From an uncultured Parabacteroides sp. (lineage in GTDB: Bacteria > Bacteroidota > Bacteroidia > Bacteroidales > Tannerellaceae), in contig CASFXH010000001.1 of the NCBI GenBank assembly GCA_949298575.1, positions 62,001 through 126,000 on the forward strand: 64,000 nucleotides of DNA, in the 5' to 3' direction. Below, piece by piece: positions 8,607 through 17,715 of the stretch. The notes under the pieces were generated by a model that worked only from the letters and a program-made list of their open reading frames with translations, ran no database searches and was not told the origin of the DNA. How positions within the stretch are numbered: position 1 is the stretch's first letter; the number at the start of each line of letters is the position of its first letter. The position numbers were made by a program, and so were the translations under genes.

Positions 8607-11600
8607 TTAGAACGTTACTTTCGCGCCAAAGGTCACGGTGCGGGGGATGGGATAGGCGCCATAATCCAAACCGTCGTAGCCCGCGTATACTTCCGGATCC
8701 ATTCCTTTGTATTTCGTGAGCGTGAAAACATCTTGCGCGCTGACCGACACCTCGATGCTGGCGATCTTGGCCACACGGCGGGGGATGCGGTAAGACAAGC
8801 TGATGTTCTTCAACTTCAAGAACGAGGCGTCTTCCAGCCAGAAATCCGAATTGGCGTACACTTTGTTCTCCCCATTCCGCAAGCTGGGGTAAAGGGCCTC
8901 GGCCTTGTTGGCGACATGGTCCCAACCCTTGTAATAAGCGTCGTGTAGGGTGACGAACTTGGTGTTGCCCGTCATGGAGGCGATCCGGAAACGGCTGATA
9001 TTTAAACGCTCGTATCCTGTGGCGGCATTGAAGAAAATGTTTAGCGTCCAATTGCGCCACGTGATGTTGTTGTTCCAGCCGAATGTCCACTTCGGGCTAG
9101 CTTGCCCTTTGATCACGAGGTCCTCGGAGGTGGGCGTGGTGGTCAACTCGCCCGCCGCGTTCAGATAGAGGTTCGCGCCATTCTCATCGAAGCCTTTCCA
9201 TTGGTAGACATAGAATGACCCCAAGGGATAGCCCGGCTTCATGATCTGCATCGCGCCGCCCAAGTCGCTGTAATTGGCGGTGAGCACGAAATCGTCGCCC
9301 GCCAGGTCGCGTATCGTGTTTTTCACGTAGGACGCGTTAAACGTCGTCTCCCACGTCACGGCGCTTTTCACGGGGAAGGCGCTGATCGACAGTTCCACGC
9401 CGGTGTTGTCCAGCTCACCGTTGTTCACCCAATAGGTTCCCCCTCCATTGTAGCGAGGCACTTGCTTCTGGAAAAGCAAGTCCTTGGTGTGCTTCTTGAA
9501 CCAGTCGAACGTGAAATCCACCTCACCCACGCTCAGGTCCAGGCCCACGTCGTATTGGTATGTTTTCTCCCACGTGATGTCGGGCGTGGCGAATTGATTA
9601 TCCCAATAGCCTGTCAGGGGGGTAGATGTTCCCCAGCCATACGTGGCGCCGGAGAGCATGCCCAAGGTCGAGTAAGCGCCGATATCCTGATTGCCTGTCA
9701 CGCCAAAGCTTCCGCGCAATTTCAATTGGGAAAGGATCTTTTGTGCTTGCATGAAAGGCTCTTGGGCGATATCCCAAGCCACGGCGGCCGAGGGGAAATA
9801 GCCCCACTTATGGTCGTCCTGGAATTTCGACGAGCCATCGGCACGGATGGCCGCCGTCAAGAAATAGCGTTTCTTGTAATCGTAATTGGCCCGCACGATT
9901 CCGGACATGAGCGAGGCTTCCGAATAGGAGTTCGACGCGTTGCGGATCGCCGCGTTCCCTAAGTTCCAATAGCCCACGCTCTCGTTGTTCAGGTTGGAGC
10001 CGCTTCCCGTCAAGCCGGTGTCGTTCGTGTAGCTTAATTCCCAAACGCCCATGGCGGAGACGGTATGGTCGCCGAACGTCTTCTGCCAGGTCAAGTTGTT
10101 GGTGTTCTGCCAATAGTTGTGCAGGGCGCTGGAATTGCTCGCGCTGTTGATCGAGCCTGGCGCCACGAGTTTCGAGGCGAAGGAGTAGGAGGGGCTATGC
10201 TTGTAGTCGTAGCCTCCTTGCACGGAAAGGGTCAGCCCGTCGATGATCTTGAACAGGAAGGTCACGTTGGCGTTCAGGTTGTACGCGTAAGAGTCGCTCT
10301 CGTTCACGATCATTTCCCCGTAAGGGTTGGAGGCGTTGGCCACGTTGTAGGGATCGCGGTTGTAGATGCCGGTCGCGGGGTCGACCAGTTCCATCGTCGG
10401 CGAGAAGGAGATGACGTTGCTCCAGTTCGGGGCGCCGTTGTGCTGGTGGATCCGGCTGCCGTTCAGCTTGGTGCTGATGGTGAGCCAGGGCTTCACGTCG
10501 GCGTCCACGTTGGCGCGCAGGCCGAATGTCTGCCGCTTGGAGGTGATGGTGATCGCCTCTTGGTCGAGTACGTTGCCCGAGACGAGGTATCTCACTTTCT
10601 CGCTGCCGCCCGAGACGCTGAGGCGGTAATCTTGCGTCAAGGCCGTCTGGGTCATGAGGTCGATCCAATCAATGCCTTTCGCGCCTGTCCGGTAAGCTTC
10701 CAGGTCGGCTTCAGGAATGATGCTGGAGCCTCGCAGCTCGTTCAGGGCCAAGCCGTATTCGTAGGCGTTCATCAAGTCGTAGGATTTGCGTAAGGTCGAG
10801 ATGCCGATGTTCGCGTCAAACTCCACGCGGGCCCGTCCTTCCGTCCCTTGCCGGGTGGTGATCAGGATCACGCCATTGGCGCCCCGCGAGCCGTAGATGG
10901 CGGTCGACGAGGCGTCTTTCAGCACCTCCATCGATTGGATGTCCGAGGGGTTCAGGCCCGACAAGCCGCTGGGCGAGATCAACCCGTCGATCACGTACAA
11001 GGGGTCACTGCTCTTGTTGATCGAGGTCGTACCCCGCACGCGCACTTTCATTCCCGCGCCCGGCAAGCCGCTCGAGGCCGTGACTTCCACGCCCGTGGCG
11101 CGCCCCTGGAGCACGTCTTCTACCCGGCGCACGGGCTGGTTCTTGAACTGGCGGGTGTTCACGCCCGCGACGGCGCCCGTCAAGTCGCTCTTCTTCACCG
11201 TGCCGTAGCCGATCACGACGACCTCGTCCAACAATTGGTTATCTTCCCTCAAGACCACCGGGTAGTTGTTGATCCGCTGGCGAACAGGGATTTCTCTTGT
11301 GTTATAGCCCACGAACGAGACGACCAGCGTCGCCCCTTGGGGCACTTCCAGCGCGAACCGCCCGTCCACGTCGCTCACGGTCCCGATCGCCGGGTTGTCT
11401 TTCACCATCACCGTGGCGCCGATAATGCTCTCGCCTTGCTCGTCGGTGATCGTGCCCCGCACGCGCTTGTTCCCGTCCGGCGACAAGTCGTCCGCTCCGT
11501 TCATCTCCGCGACCGTTTTTTCCGGCTCATCCGGCGCGGGGCTGGCCGTTTGCGCGGAGAGGAAGGCGGGGAATAGTGGCGCGACGGCCATAGCCAGCGA

Positions 11601-11633
11601 CCAAACGCGCCTTTTCATCGTATTTGTTTTCAT
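8607..11633 (-). CDS. SusC/RagA family TonB-linked outer-membrane transporter
   Basis: About 1008 residues. Signal peptide ends at FLSAQ; a CarboxypepD_reg-like domain follows (VRGTITDEQGESIIGATVMV, SDVDGRFALEV), then the TonB-box-like DEVVVIGYGTVKKSDLTGAV, the plug (LQGRATGVEV, PLYVIDGLI, VLKDASSTAIYGSRGANGVILITT) and the barrel, ending in the aromatic VTFGAKVTF. It imports a large substrate with the SusD-like lipoprotein encoded 21 bases downstream. An upstream in-frame ATG at 11669 is possible, but MKTNTMKRR at 11633 gives a normal signal peptide. A consensus promoter lies 185 bases upstream at 11818-11826, with a palindromic 42-bp array beyond it. Confidence 0.96.
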   Translation of the reverse strand: MKTNTMKRRVWSLAMAVAPLFPAFLSAQTASPAPDEPEKTVAEMNGADDLSPDGNKRVRGTITDEQGESIIGATVMVKDNPAIGTVSDVDGRFALEVPQGATLVVSFVGYNTREIPVRQRINNYPVVLREDNQLLDEVVVIGYGTVKKSDLTGAVAGVNTRQFKNQPVRRVEDVLQGRATGVEVTASSGLPGAGMKVRVRGTTSINKSSDPLYVIDGLISPSGLSGLNPSDIQSMEVLKDASSTAIYGSRGANGVILITTRQGTEGRARVEFDANIGISTLRKSYDLMNAYEYGLALNELRGSSIIPEADLEAYRTGAKGIDWIDLMTQTALTQDYRLSVSGGSEKVRYLVSGNVLDQEAITITSKRQTFGLRANVDADVKPWLTISTKLNGSRIHQHNGAPNWSNVISFSPTMELVDPATGIYNRDPYNVANASNPYGEMIVNESDSYAYNLNANVTFLFKIIDGLTLSVQGGYDYKHSPSYSFASKLVAPGSINSASNSSALHNYWQNTNNLTWQKTFGDHTVSAMGVWELSYTNDTGLTGSGSNLNNESVGYWNLGNAAIRNASNSYSEASLMSGIVRANYDYKKRYFLTAAIRADGSSKFQDDHKWGYFPSAAVAWDIAQEPFMQAQKILSQLKLRGSFGVTGNQDIGAYSTLGMLSGATYGWGTSTPLTGYWDNQFATPDITWEKTYQYDVGLDLSVGEVDFTFDWFKKHTKDLLFQKQVPRYNGGGTYWVNNGELDNTGVELSISAFPVKSAVTWETTFNASYVKNTIRDLAGDDFVLTANYSDLGGAMQIMKPGYPLGSFYVYQWKGFDENGANLYLNAAGELTTTPTSEDLVIKGQASPKWTFGWNNNITWRNWTLNIFFNAATGYERLNISRFRIASMTGNTKFVTLHDAYYKGWDHVANKAEALYPSLRNGENKVYANSDFWLEDASFLKLKNISLSYRIPRRVAKIASIEVSVSAQDVFTLTKYKGMDPEVYAGYDGLDYGAYPIPRTVTFGAKVTF

Positions 11634-11817
11634 CTCAATTTGATCTTTTATATTGAGACATACGGGCAAACCTCGTGCCAGCGCGTTTCACGGAGGGCGC
11701 AACTCGTTTATATCCAAATAATAAAAAGAAAACCCCGTTCTGTTGGCGAGCGGGGAAATGGAGAATGGGTGGGGTGGGGGTGGGGAAATGTCTACAGCCG
11801 CGTCTATTTTCCCGAAG

Positions 11818-11826
11818 GCAAAGATA
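11818..11826 (-). promoter_or_regulatory. Consensus -7 box for the susC-susD operon
   Basis: On the minus strand the bases read TATCTTTGC, a full match to TAnnTTTG plus Y. Transcription would start near 11810 and leave an untranslated leader of about 180 bases. The 42-bp repeat array begins 35 bases upstream of this box, where activator or UP-type contacts would fall. Confidence 0.6.
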
Positions 11827-11860
11827 CGCGTTTTCCGCTTATCCGCCCCTTTCGCCATTC

Positions 11861-12112
11861 AGAACCCGGCTGGGTTTTAGTCCGCGGATCTCTTTTTAGC
11901 TAAGAACCCAGCAGGGTTTTAGTCCGCGGACCTATTTTTAGCTAAGAACCCAGCTGGGTTTTAGTCCGCGGACCTATTTTCAGTTAAGAACCCAGCTGGG
12001 TTTTAGTCCGCTGGTCTCTTTTTGGCTAAGAACCCAGCTAGGTTTTAGTCCGCTGGTCTCTTTTTGGCTAAGAACCCAGCCAGGTTTTAGTCGGCGGATC
12101 GATTTTTACTAA
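11861..12112. repeat. Tandem array: six 42-bp units, each with two palindromes
   Basis: Units start at 11861, 11903, 11945, 11987, 12029 and 12071, exactly 42 bp apart. The consensus holds a perfect 14-bp palindrome (AACCCAGCTGGGTT) and, about 21 bp on, an 8-bp palindrome (TCCGCGGA), separated by TTTTAG and an A/T-rich stretch. Units differ by point changes, some of which break a palindrome (GCAGGG in unit 2, CCGCTGG in units 4 and 5). The array fills the gap between yfhO (stop 6 bases away) and the susC promoter. All frames carry stops, so it is not coding. Forty-two bp is four helical turns, so both dyads fall on one DNA face. Confidence 0.95.
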
Positions 12113-12117
12113 AAAAC

Positions 12118-14613
12118 CTATTTCTTTTGCCGTTTCCAGAGGCTCCATCCCGCGGCGCCAAGGACCATCAGCAAGATGAGCAAGGAGCTGTAGGACGTCA
12201 CGTAGGCGGCGGCCACGTAGGCTTTCGGGCGGAACTCGAAAACAATCGTATGCTCGCCGGCGGGGACGCGCATCGCCCGGAGCACCCAGTCGGCCCGGAA
12301 ATGGTCGGCCGGTTGGCCGTCGATCGTCGCCTGCCATCCCGGGCTGTAATAGATTTCCGAGAAGACGGCGAGCTGTTCCTCGGCGGCTCGTGTTTGATAA
12401 GTCAGCCGGTTGGGGCGATAGTCCGTGAGGGCGATGGTCGCCGTGGAGTCGAGGCGGGGCGTGAAGCCTTCGAGGGACGCGGCGAAGCGCTGGTCGACCA
12501 CGGCCTCGGCCAAGGGGTTCAGCGTGTTCAGGGCGGCGATCTCCTCGTCGGCGTTTTTCACCATCCGCAGGCCGCCCACGAACCAGGCGTTGCCGTCGGC
12601 GAAGGGGTTGCGGATGGGCGGTTGCTCGGGATTATAGATCAGGTAGCGGGTGTTCAACATGTTCAGGGAAGGGCATGTCGCGAGGACCCGGACGATGTCG
12701 TCAGGCCCGGTGGCGGTCTGGAACGAGGAGATGATCGAGGAGATCTCGCCCTGCAGGCGATGGTCGATCAGCTCTTGGTAACGGCGCAACTTCGCCGCGT
12801 GATAGCCGCCGATGGAATGGTGATAATAAGACGTATTGGTCTCGGCGAAAGGATTGTTCAGGTTCAAGACGCGGTAGGAGAGATCCGGGTCGTTGAGGAT
12901 CGCCTTGTCGGCCACCGACTCCTGGTAGACATCGACCGCCGTCTGGTTGGAGAAATTCCCGTCGTTCAGGTAGCGCTTGTCCACCGTCCAAAGGTCGACC
13001 AAGATCAAGACGGCCAGCGCGGCGGAAACGATCGGCGCGACCTTTTGCCGTTCCTTGGCCGTGAAATACCAGAACAGGGCGGCCGCGCCCAGCACGATGA
13101 AGAGCAACGAGCGGCGCGCGTCGTCGGCGGCCAGCGAGGCCCGGTCGATCAGCAAGGCGTTGTAATACCAATCGGGCATCTGGTATTGGGCGTCGTAGGA
13201 AGAGCGGAAATCCAGCAGGACGCTAGGCATCAGCCAAATGATCAGCGCCAGTCCGCCCGTGATGGCCAGCGCGCCGATCAATCCCCGTTTCAGCGGGGCG
13301 TCGTCGACTTTCCCGTCGAAAATCTCTTTCAAGCCCCAGATCGCGACGATCGGCACGATCAGCCCGGGGATGACCAACGCCATCTCGACCGTCCGGAACT
13401 TGTTGTACATTGGCAGGTAATGAAACATGAAGTCGTTGAACGAGTCGAAGTTGCGCCCCAAGGCCAGGAGCGTCAGGAACACGCCCCCCGCGAAGAGCCA
13501 CCACTTCATCGGGTCGCGCACGACGAACATTCCCAGCACGAACAGGAAGCAGACGACGGCCCCGAAATAGACCGGCCCCGAGGTGAAGCTCTTCTCGCCC
13601 CAGTAGGTCGGCGCCTGAAGCTCTTGGCCCAGCTGTGCGCCGCGGTCGCGCAACTCCTGGTAGAGCGCGGAGCTGGCGTCGAGCGTTCCTCCCGACCCGC
13701 CGCCATAAGCGTTGGGCACCAGGAGCGTCAGCAGCTCTCCCTTGCCGTAACTCCAGGCGAAGGCGTAATCCTTATCCAATCCGGAAGAGATCTTCTCGCC
13801 CGTTGGCGTGGTCGTGGTCAGTTCCGTCGCCCCGCGGATGGAACTTTTGCTTAAGTCCCACTGGGCGTACATGTTTTGCGCGTTGGGCAAGACCGCCAGG
13901 ACGACGCAGCCCGCCATGATGGCCGTCGTCCGCGACAACTCGGCCAATTCTTTCGCCCGGATCATCCGGATCAAGTAACCCAAATAGATGAAGAAGCAAA
14001 GCAGCAAGAGATAATAGGTGATCTGCACGTGCGTATTGCCGATCGAGAACGCGATGCCGAGCAGGAAGACCACGGCGCCCCAAAGATGTTTCCGTTTGAA
14101 GAGCAACGCCATGCCCGCCAATGTCAACGGCATGTAGGCGATCACGTAGGCTTTCGTGATATGGCCCGCCTCGATGATGATCAAGTTGTAGGAAGCCAAG
14201 GCGAAAGCGATCGCCCCCGCGATAGCCAGCCAGACATTCACCCCCATGACGCACATCAGGATATAAAAGCAGACGAGGCCGGTAAAGACCATGCCGGCGT
14301 CGTAATAGCCCAGCCCTTTCAAAGGCGCCTCGAGCCACAAGTACCCCGGCAATTTAGGCGCCGGATTGCCATAGCCCGACACGTAAGGCATTCCGCCAAA
14401 CATCGCGTCCGACCAGACACTGAACTCGCCCGGCTCGGCCGTTTTCTCGTATTCCGCCATCTGGCTGTTTCCCATTCCGGTCGCCTTCTCGTTGTCCGCC
14501 TGGCGAATCGTCTTCCCCTCGAAGACCGCCGGCGAGAAATAGACCACCGTCACCCCTAAAAACAGGAGGAGAGCCGCCACGTGCTTTCCCCATTTCCTCA
14601 TGATTTCCCGCAT
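12118..14613 (-). CDS. YfhO family polytopic membrane protein
   Basis: 831 residues with more than ten hydrophobic segments and a long non-cytoplasmic C-terminal region (roughly 540-790) before a last membrane helix and the basic tail WKRQKK. The N-terminus (VYFSPAVFEGKTIRQAD, SVWSDAMFGGMPY) and the C-terminal FSEIYYSPGWQATIDGQ and VPAGEHTIVFEFRP are typical of Bacteroidota YfhO proteins. The family is a GT-C-like group; in Gram-positives YfhO is implicated in lipoteichoic acid glycosylation, but the role here is unknown. It is the last gene of a probable GT4-GT2-yfhO operon (27-base gap), pointing to surface-glycan work. The 42-bp array follows its stop at once. Confidence 0.88.
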   Translation of the reverse strand: MREIMRKWGKHVAALLLFLGVTVVYFSPAVFEGKTIRQADNEKATGMGNSQMAEYEKTAEPGEFSVWSDAMFGGMPYVSGYGNPAPKLPGYLWLEAPLKGLGYYDAGMVFTGLVCFYILMCVMGVNVWLAIAGAIAFALASYNLIIIEAGHITKAYVIAYMPLTLAGMALLFKRKHLWGAVVFLLGIAFSIGNTHVQITYYLLLLCFFIYLGYLIRMIRAKELAELSRTTAIMAGCVVLAVLPNAQNMYAQWDLSKSSIRGATELTTTTPTGEKISSGLDKDYAFAWSYGKGELLTLLVPNAYGGGSGGTLDASSALYQELRDRGAQLGQELQAPTYWGEKSFTSGPVYFGAVVCFLFVLGMFVVRDPMKWWLFAGGVFLTLLALGRNFDSFNDFMFHYLPMYNKFRTVEMALVIPGLIVPIVAIWGLKEIFDGKVDDAPLKRGLIGALAITGGLALIIWLMPSVLLDFRSSYDAQYQMPDWYYNALLIDRASLAADDARRSLLFIVLGAAALFWYFTAKERQKVAPIVSAALAVLILVDLWTVDKRYLNDGNFSNQTAVDVYQESVADKAILNDPDLSYRVLNLNNPFAETNTSYYHHSIGGYHAAKLRRYQELIDHRLQGEISSIISSFQTATGPDDIVRVLATCPSLNMLNTRYLIYNPEQPPIRNPFADGNAWFVGGLRMVKNADEEIAALNTLNPLAEAVVDQRFAASLEGFTPRLDSTATIALTDYRPNRLTYQTRAAEEQLAVFSEIYYSPGWQATIDGQPADHFRADWVLRAMRVPAGEHTIVFEFRPKAYVAAAYVTSYSSLLILLMVLGAAGWSLWKRQKK

Positions 14614-14640
14614 ATGCTATACATTATTATTATTTAATTA

Positions 14641-15402
14641 TTATACTCTTCCTCGCGCCCATTTCGCCCAATAGAAACGGATGGCGAACCAGCCGTGCCA
14701 AAGGAGCGTCTGGGTTTTCCCGTAATAACGGCACATGATCTCGTATCGCTCGCGCAACGAGGCTTTCCGGTTGGCTGTGCTCAAGCCTTCTTCCAGGTAA
14801 TCCACGAGTGTCAGCCGGCTGTTGAGAACCGACCGGGACGCCTTCAAGCAACGCAAACACCAATCGTAGTCCGCCGAGAAACGATAGGATAGATCGTACT
14901 CGGGGGCGATCGCCCGGCGGGCGAAGAAAGCCTGATGGCAGACCAACATTCCCCGCTTGAAACTTTTCCACGTCAAGCGCTTGGGCGCTTTCAGCCGGCG
15001 CATTCCCAAGGGGCGGCCATTGGCGTCCACGATGCGCGTCTCGCCATAGATCACGTCGGGTAGCGTCTTCCGCTTCCGCAAGCGTTCCGCCACGCGGCTC
15101 AACGTATCGGCCGATAGGAACGTATCGCCCGCGTTGAGGAAAATAAGGTAATCGCCCGTCGCCTGCCGCAAGCCCTTGTTCATGGCGTCGTAAAGCCCCT
15201 TGTCCGGCTCGCTGACCCAATAGGCCAGGCCGGAAGCGTATTGGCGGATGATCTCGACCGTCCCGTCCGTCGAGTTCCCGTCGATCAGGAGGTATTCGAC
15301 GTGCGGATACGATTGGCTCAACACGCTGAGGATCGTACGCTCTAACCAGCGCTTGGCGTTATAGGTGACCGTGATGATGGAGAACGTCGGTTGGTGTTCC
15401 AT
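14641..15402 (-). CDS. GT2 family glycosyltransferase (WcaA-like)
   Basis: 253 residues, soluble, with the GT-A motifs FSIITVTYNAKRWLERTI, LLIDGNSTDGT, SEPDKGLYDAMNKG and FLNAGDTF, then YRFSADYDWCLR in the acceptor part. This layout (DKGLYDAMNKG) is common in enzymes that extend surface polysaccharides. Its start lies inside the 3' end of the GT4 gene (61-base overlap), so translation of the two is probably coupled. Sugar specificity cannot be read. Confidence 0.9.
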   Translation of the reverse strand: MEHQPTFSIITVTYNAKRWLERTILSVLSQSYPHVEYLLIDGNSTDGTVEIIRQYASGLAYWVSEPDKGLYDAMNKGLRQATGDYLIFLNAGDTFLSADTLSRVAERLRKRKTLPDVIYGETRIVDANGRPLGMRRLKAPKRLTWKSFKRGMLVCHQAFFARRAIAPEYDLSYRFSADYDWCLRCLKASRSVLNSRLTLVDYLEEGLSTANRKASLRERYEIMCRYYGKTQTLLWHGWFAIRFYWAKWARGRV

Positions 15403-16661
15403 TTTCTGTCTCGTGTTAAATTCCGGTACAAAGCTATATATTTTTTCGCGACCACCGACTCCTCATAGTGGCTCAACACCTTCTCGCGGCAAGCGGCCGA
15501 CAACTTTTCCGGCTCGGGATGGTGAAGCGTCCAATGGATTCCCCGCGCCAAGTCGTCCGTATCCCGACTGGCCGCCACATAGCCATTCACTTGATGATCG
15601 ATCATTTCCGGGATGCCTCCCGTCCGGAAGCCGACACACGGCGTCCCGCAGGCCATCGCCTCCATGACCGTGTTGGGCAAGTTGTCCTCCAGCGAGGGGA
15701 TCACGAAAAGATCCACCGCCGCGTAGACCATCGCCAGCGTAGGCTCGTCGGCGATATAAGCCAATATATGAACCGGGAAAGGTACTTGGGAAGCGAATTT
15801 CGCCGAATCATTTCCTAACAAGACAAATTCCAAATCCTTTTCTCCGTCCTTGACCAGTCGCGAACAAGCTTCCAGCAAAAGGTCGGCCCCTTTCCGGGTG
15901 TCTGACAACTTGGCGGCGGCGAATAAGACCAGCGGCTTATCTTCGGGTAACCCCAGCTCGCGCCGGGCCTTCCGCCGCTCCATCGGGCGGAAGAGACGGG
16001 TGTCGATCGGGTTCGGGATCGTCATGAAACGGGCGTTTCGCAGCCAAAGGCTTTTCCGGGCCTCCTGAACGATCCAGTCGCTACAGCCCACGAACGTCAC
16101 CTGCCGCCAATCGATCCGCGCTTTCTCCTGGGCGACTCGTTTCGCCAGATCCACCCAAGAATTCGGCTGGAGCATCGGGCAGGCCGAACATCCTGTCTGG
16201 TATTTTTCACATCCTCCTGGATAATGGCAAATGGCTGTCGCCGGCCACAAGTCATGCAATGTCCAGACCACCTTTTTTCCGGAGTCCACGAGGCGTTTGA
16301 TCTCTTTCAAGGACAAGAACCCCTGGTTGATCCAATGCAAATGGATGACATCCGCTTCTTGGACCAACGCTTTCCGTCGTACGCGCAGTCCTGTGTTGGC
16401 GATAGAGACTTGGAACAAATTCCGTCGGCTGAAATGGTTGCACGCGAAGATGACCAGCCGCTCCCAAAGGAAACGAAAGAAATTCACCCCACGACGCCAC
16501 GCCCCCTTGTTGAGCGAAGTCACCGCTTCCTCTTTCGTCGCCCGATCGCGCACCAGCATCTCCACGTCCACTCCGGCCTTCGCCAACGCGTGAAGCAGAC
16601 GGCGAGCCGCCACCGCCGCCCCGCCTGTCCGCTCAGACGTATTCAAGATCACGATTTTCAT
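15342..16661 (-). CDS. GT4 family glycosyltransferase
   Basis: About 439 residues in the GT-B fold. N-terminal MKIVILNTSERTGGAAVAARRLLHAL, middle VVWTLHDLWPATAICHYPGGC, donor-domain motifs FAAAKLSDTRKGADLL and the GT4 signature FVIPSLEDNLPNTVMEAMACGTP with its two glutamates. The start at 16661 is preferred to an upstream ATG at 16745, because the conserved fold begins there and a consensus promoter sits just before it. The last about 20 residues are read in a different frame from the overlapping GT2 start. First gene of the GT4-GT2-yfhO operon. Confidence 0.9.
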   Translation of the reverse strand: MKIVILNTSERTGGAAVAARRLLHALAKAGVDVEMLVRDRATKEEAVTSLNKGAWRRGVNFFRFLWERLVIFACNHFSRRNLFQVSIANTGLRVRRKALVQEADVIHLHWINQGFLSLKEIKRLVDSGKKVVWTLHDLWPATAICHYPGGCEKYQTGCSACPMLQPNSWVDLAKRVAQEKARIDWRQVTFVGCSDWIVQEARKSLWLRNARFMTIPNPIDTRLFRPMERRKARRELGLPEDKPLVLFAAAKLSDTRKGADLLLEACSRLVKDGEKDLEFVLLGNDSAKFASQVPFPVHILAYIADEPTLAMVYAAVDLFVIPSLEDNLPNTVMEAMACGTPCVGFRTGGIPEMIDHQVNGYVAASRDTDDLARGIHWTLHHPEPEKLSAACREKVLSHYEESVVAKKYIALYRNLTRDRKWNTNRRSPSSRSPITPSAG

Positions 16662-16689
16662 ATGGGTCAAAATAGATTTTTCGTACCCG

Positions 16690-16698
16690 GCAAATATA
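16690..16698 (-). promoter_or_regulatory. -7 box for the GT4-GT2-yfhO operon
   Basis: Minus strand TATATTTGC, a full TAnnTTTGC match, 28 bases before the GT4 start codon. It is placed back to back with the forward promoter at 16722, forming a compact divergent promoter region. Confidence 0.6.
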
Positions 16699-16721
16699 GT
16701 ATTCCGAAACGAGACATTCCG

Positions 16722-16730
16722 TATCTTCGC
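16722..16730 (+). promoter_or_regulatory. -7 box for the EamA transporter gene
   Basis: TATCTTCGC, identical to the boxes before ahcY and hflX, 21 bases before the ATG at 16752. Predicted leader only about 15 bases. Confidence 0.6.
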
Positions 16731-16751
16731 GGCCAAATTTTTCATGACGAC

Positions 16752-17708
16752 ATGAACACGAAAACGAAAGGTTATCTCTTGGGCATCATCGCGGCGTCTT
16801 CCTATGGCATGAACCCTTTGTTCGCCCTTCCTCTTTATCAGGCCGGTATGGATCCCGATTCGGTCCTTTTCTTCCGCTACCTCTTCGCGATTCCCGTCCT
16901 GGGCATCATGCTCAAGGCCCGGGGGCGCGACTTCCGGTTGAGGCGGAGGGAGATCGTCCCCCTTATCGTGATGGGCTTGCTGGTCGCGATCTCCTCGCTG
17001 ACGCTTTTCCTGAGCTATAATTACATGGACGCGGGCATCGCTTCGACCATCCTTTTCGTCTACCCGATCATGGTGGCCCTCATCATGTGGGCCGTTTTCA
17101 AGGAAAAGCTCGCCCTCATGACCGGGTTTTGCATCCTGTTAGCCTTGGCGGGGATCGGGCTGCTTTATAAAGGGAGCGATGGGACGACGCTCAGCTTGCC
17201 GGGCACGCTCTTGGCCCTCGGCTCGGCTCTCTCTTACGCGATCTACATCGTGGGGGTCAATCAGCCAACCCTGAAAGAGGTGGCTACCTTAAAGGTTACT
17301 TTCTACGTCTTGCTTTTCGGGCTCTCCCTCTTTATCGTCCGCCTCTACCTCGACGGCGATCTCCGGACACCCGGCGAGTGGTACCTTTGGGCCAACCTCC
17401 TCGCCTTGGCCATTTTCCCGACCGCCATTTCCTTCCTCTGCACGACCAGCGCGATCCAATACATCGGCTCGACGCCCACGGCGATCCTCGGTGCGCTGGA
17501 ACCCGTGACGGCGATCTTTTTCGGCGTCACGATCTTTGGCGAAATACTTGATTTCCGCGAATGCGTCGGCCTGACGCTCATCATCGTGGCGGTCAGTTTC
17601 GTGATCGCCGGCCCGAAGATGACGGGCTACCTCATCCGTTTCCGCAAGATGTTCCCTCGCATCCCCAAACTCCCGCGCCTACATAAAGGCCCTCACCACA
17701 TGGGTTAA
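16752..17708 (+). CDS. EamA/DMT superfamily transporter
   Basis: 318 residues with ten predicted membrane helices in two five-helix repeats, the EamA (RhaT-like) layout. Seen: N-terminal GYLLGIIAASSYGMNPLFALPLY, the end of repeat one with VYPIMVALIMWAVFKEKL, and repeat two ending in LGALEPVTAIFFGVTIFGEIL. The cytoplasmic tail is basic and proline-rich. Inner-membrane exporter or importer of an unknown metabolite. The frame continues upstream to 16224, but ATG 16752 directly follows a promoter and starts at the first helix. A repeat array begins 7 bases after its stop. Confidence 0.9.
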   Translation: MNTKTKGYLLGIIAASSYGMNPLFALPLYQAGMDPDSVLFFRYLFAIPVLGIMLKARGRDFRLRRREIVPLIVMGLLVAISSLTLFLSYNYMDAGIASTILFVYPIMVALIMWAVFKEKLALMTGFCILLALAGIGLLYKGSDGTTLSLPGTLLALGSALSYAIYIVGVNQPTLKEVATLKVTFYVLLFGLSLFIVRLYLDGDLRTPGEWYLWANLLALAIFPTAISFLCTTSAIQYIGSTPTAILGALEPVTAIFFGVTIFGEILDFRECVGLTLIIVAVSFVIAGPKMTGYLIRFRKMFPRIPKLPRLHKGPHHMG

Positions 17709-17715
17709 GCAAGTC

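Noticed and set aside
11861..12112. CRISPR array
   Set aside because: Units are contiguous 42-mers without unique spacers and no cas gene is in the window. The same holds for the other four arrays.
12127..13854. 575-codon frame on the plus strand
   Set aside because: It lies antisense within yfhO, has low-complexity Arg/Gln/Asp-rich composition and no motif; G+C-rich codons of the real gene keep the opposite frame open.
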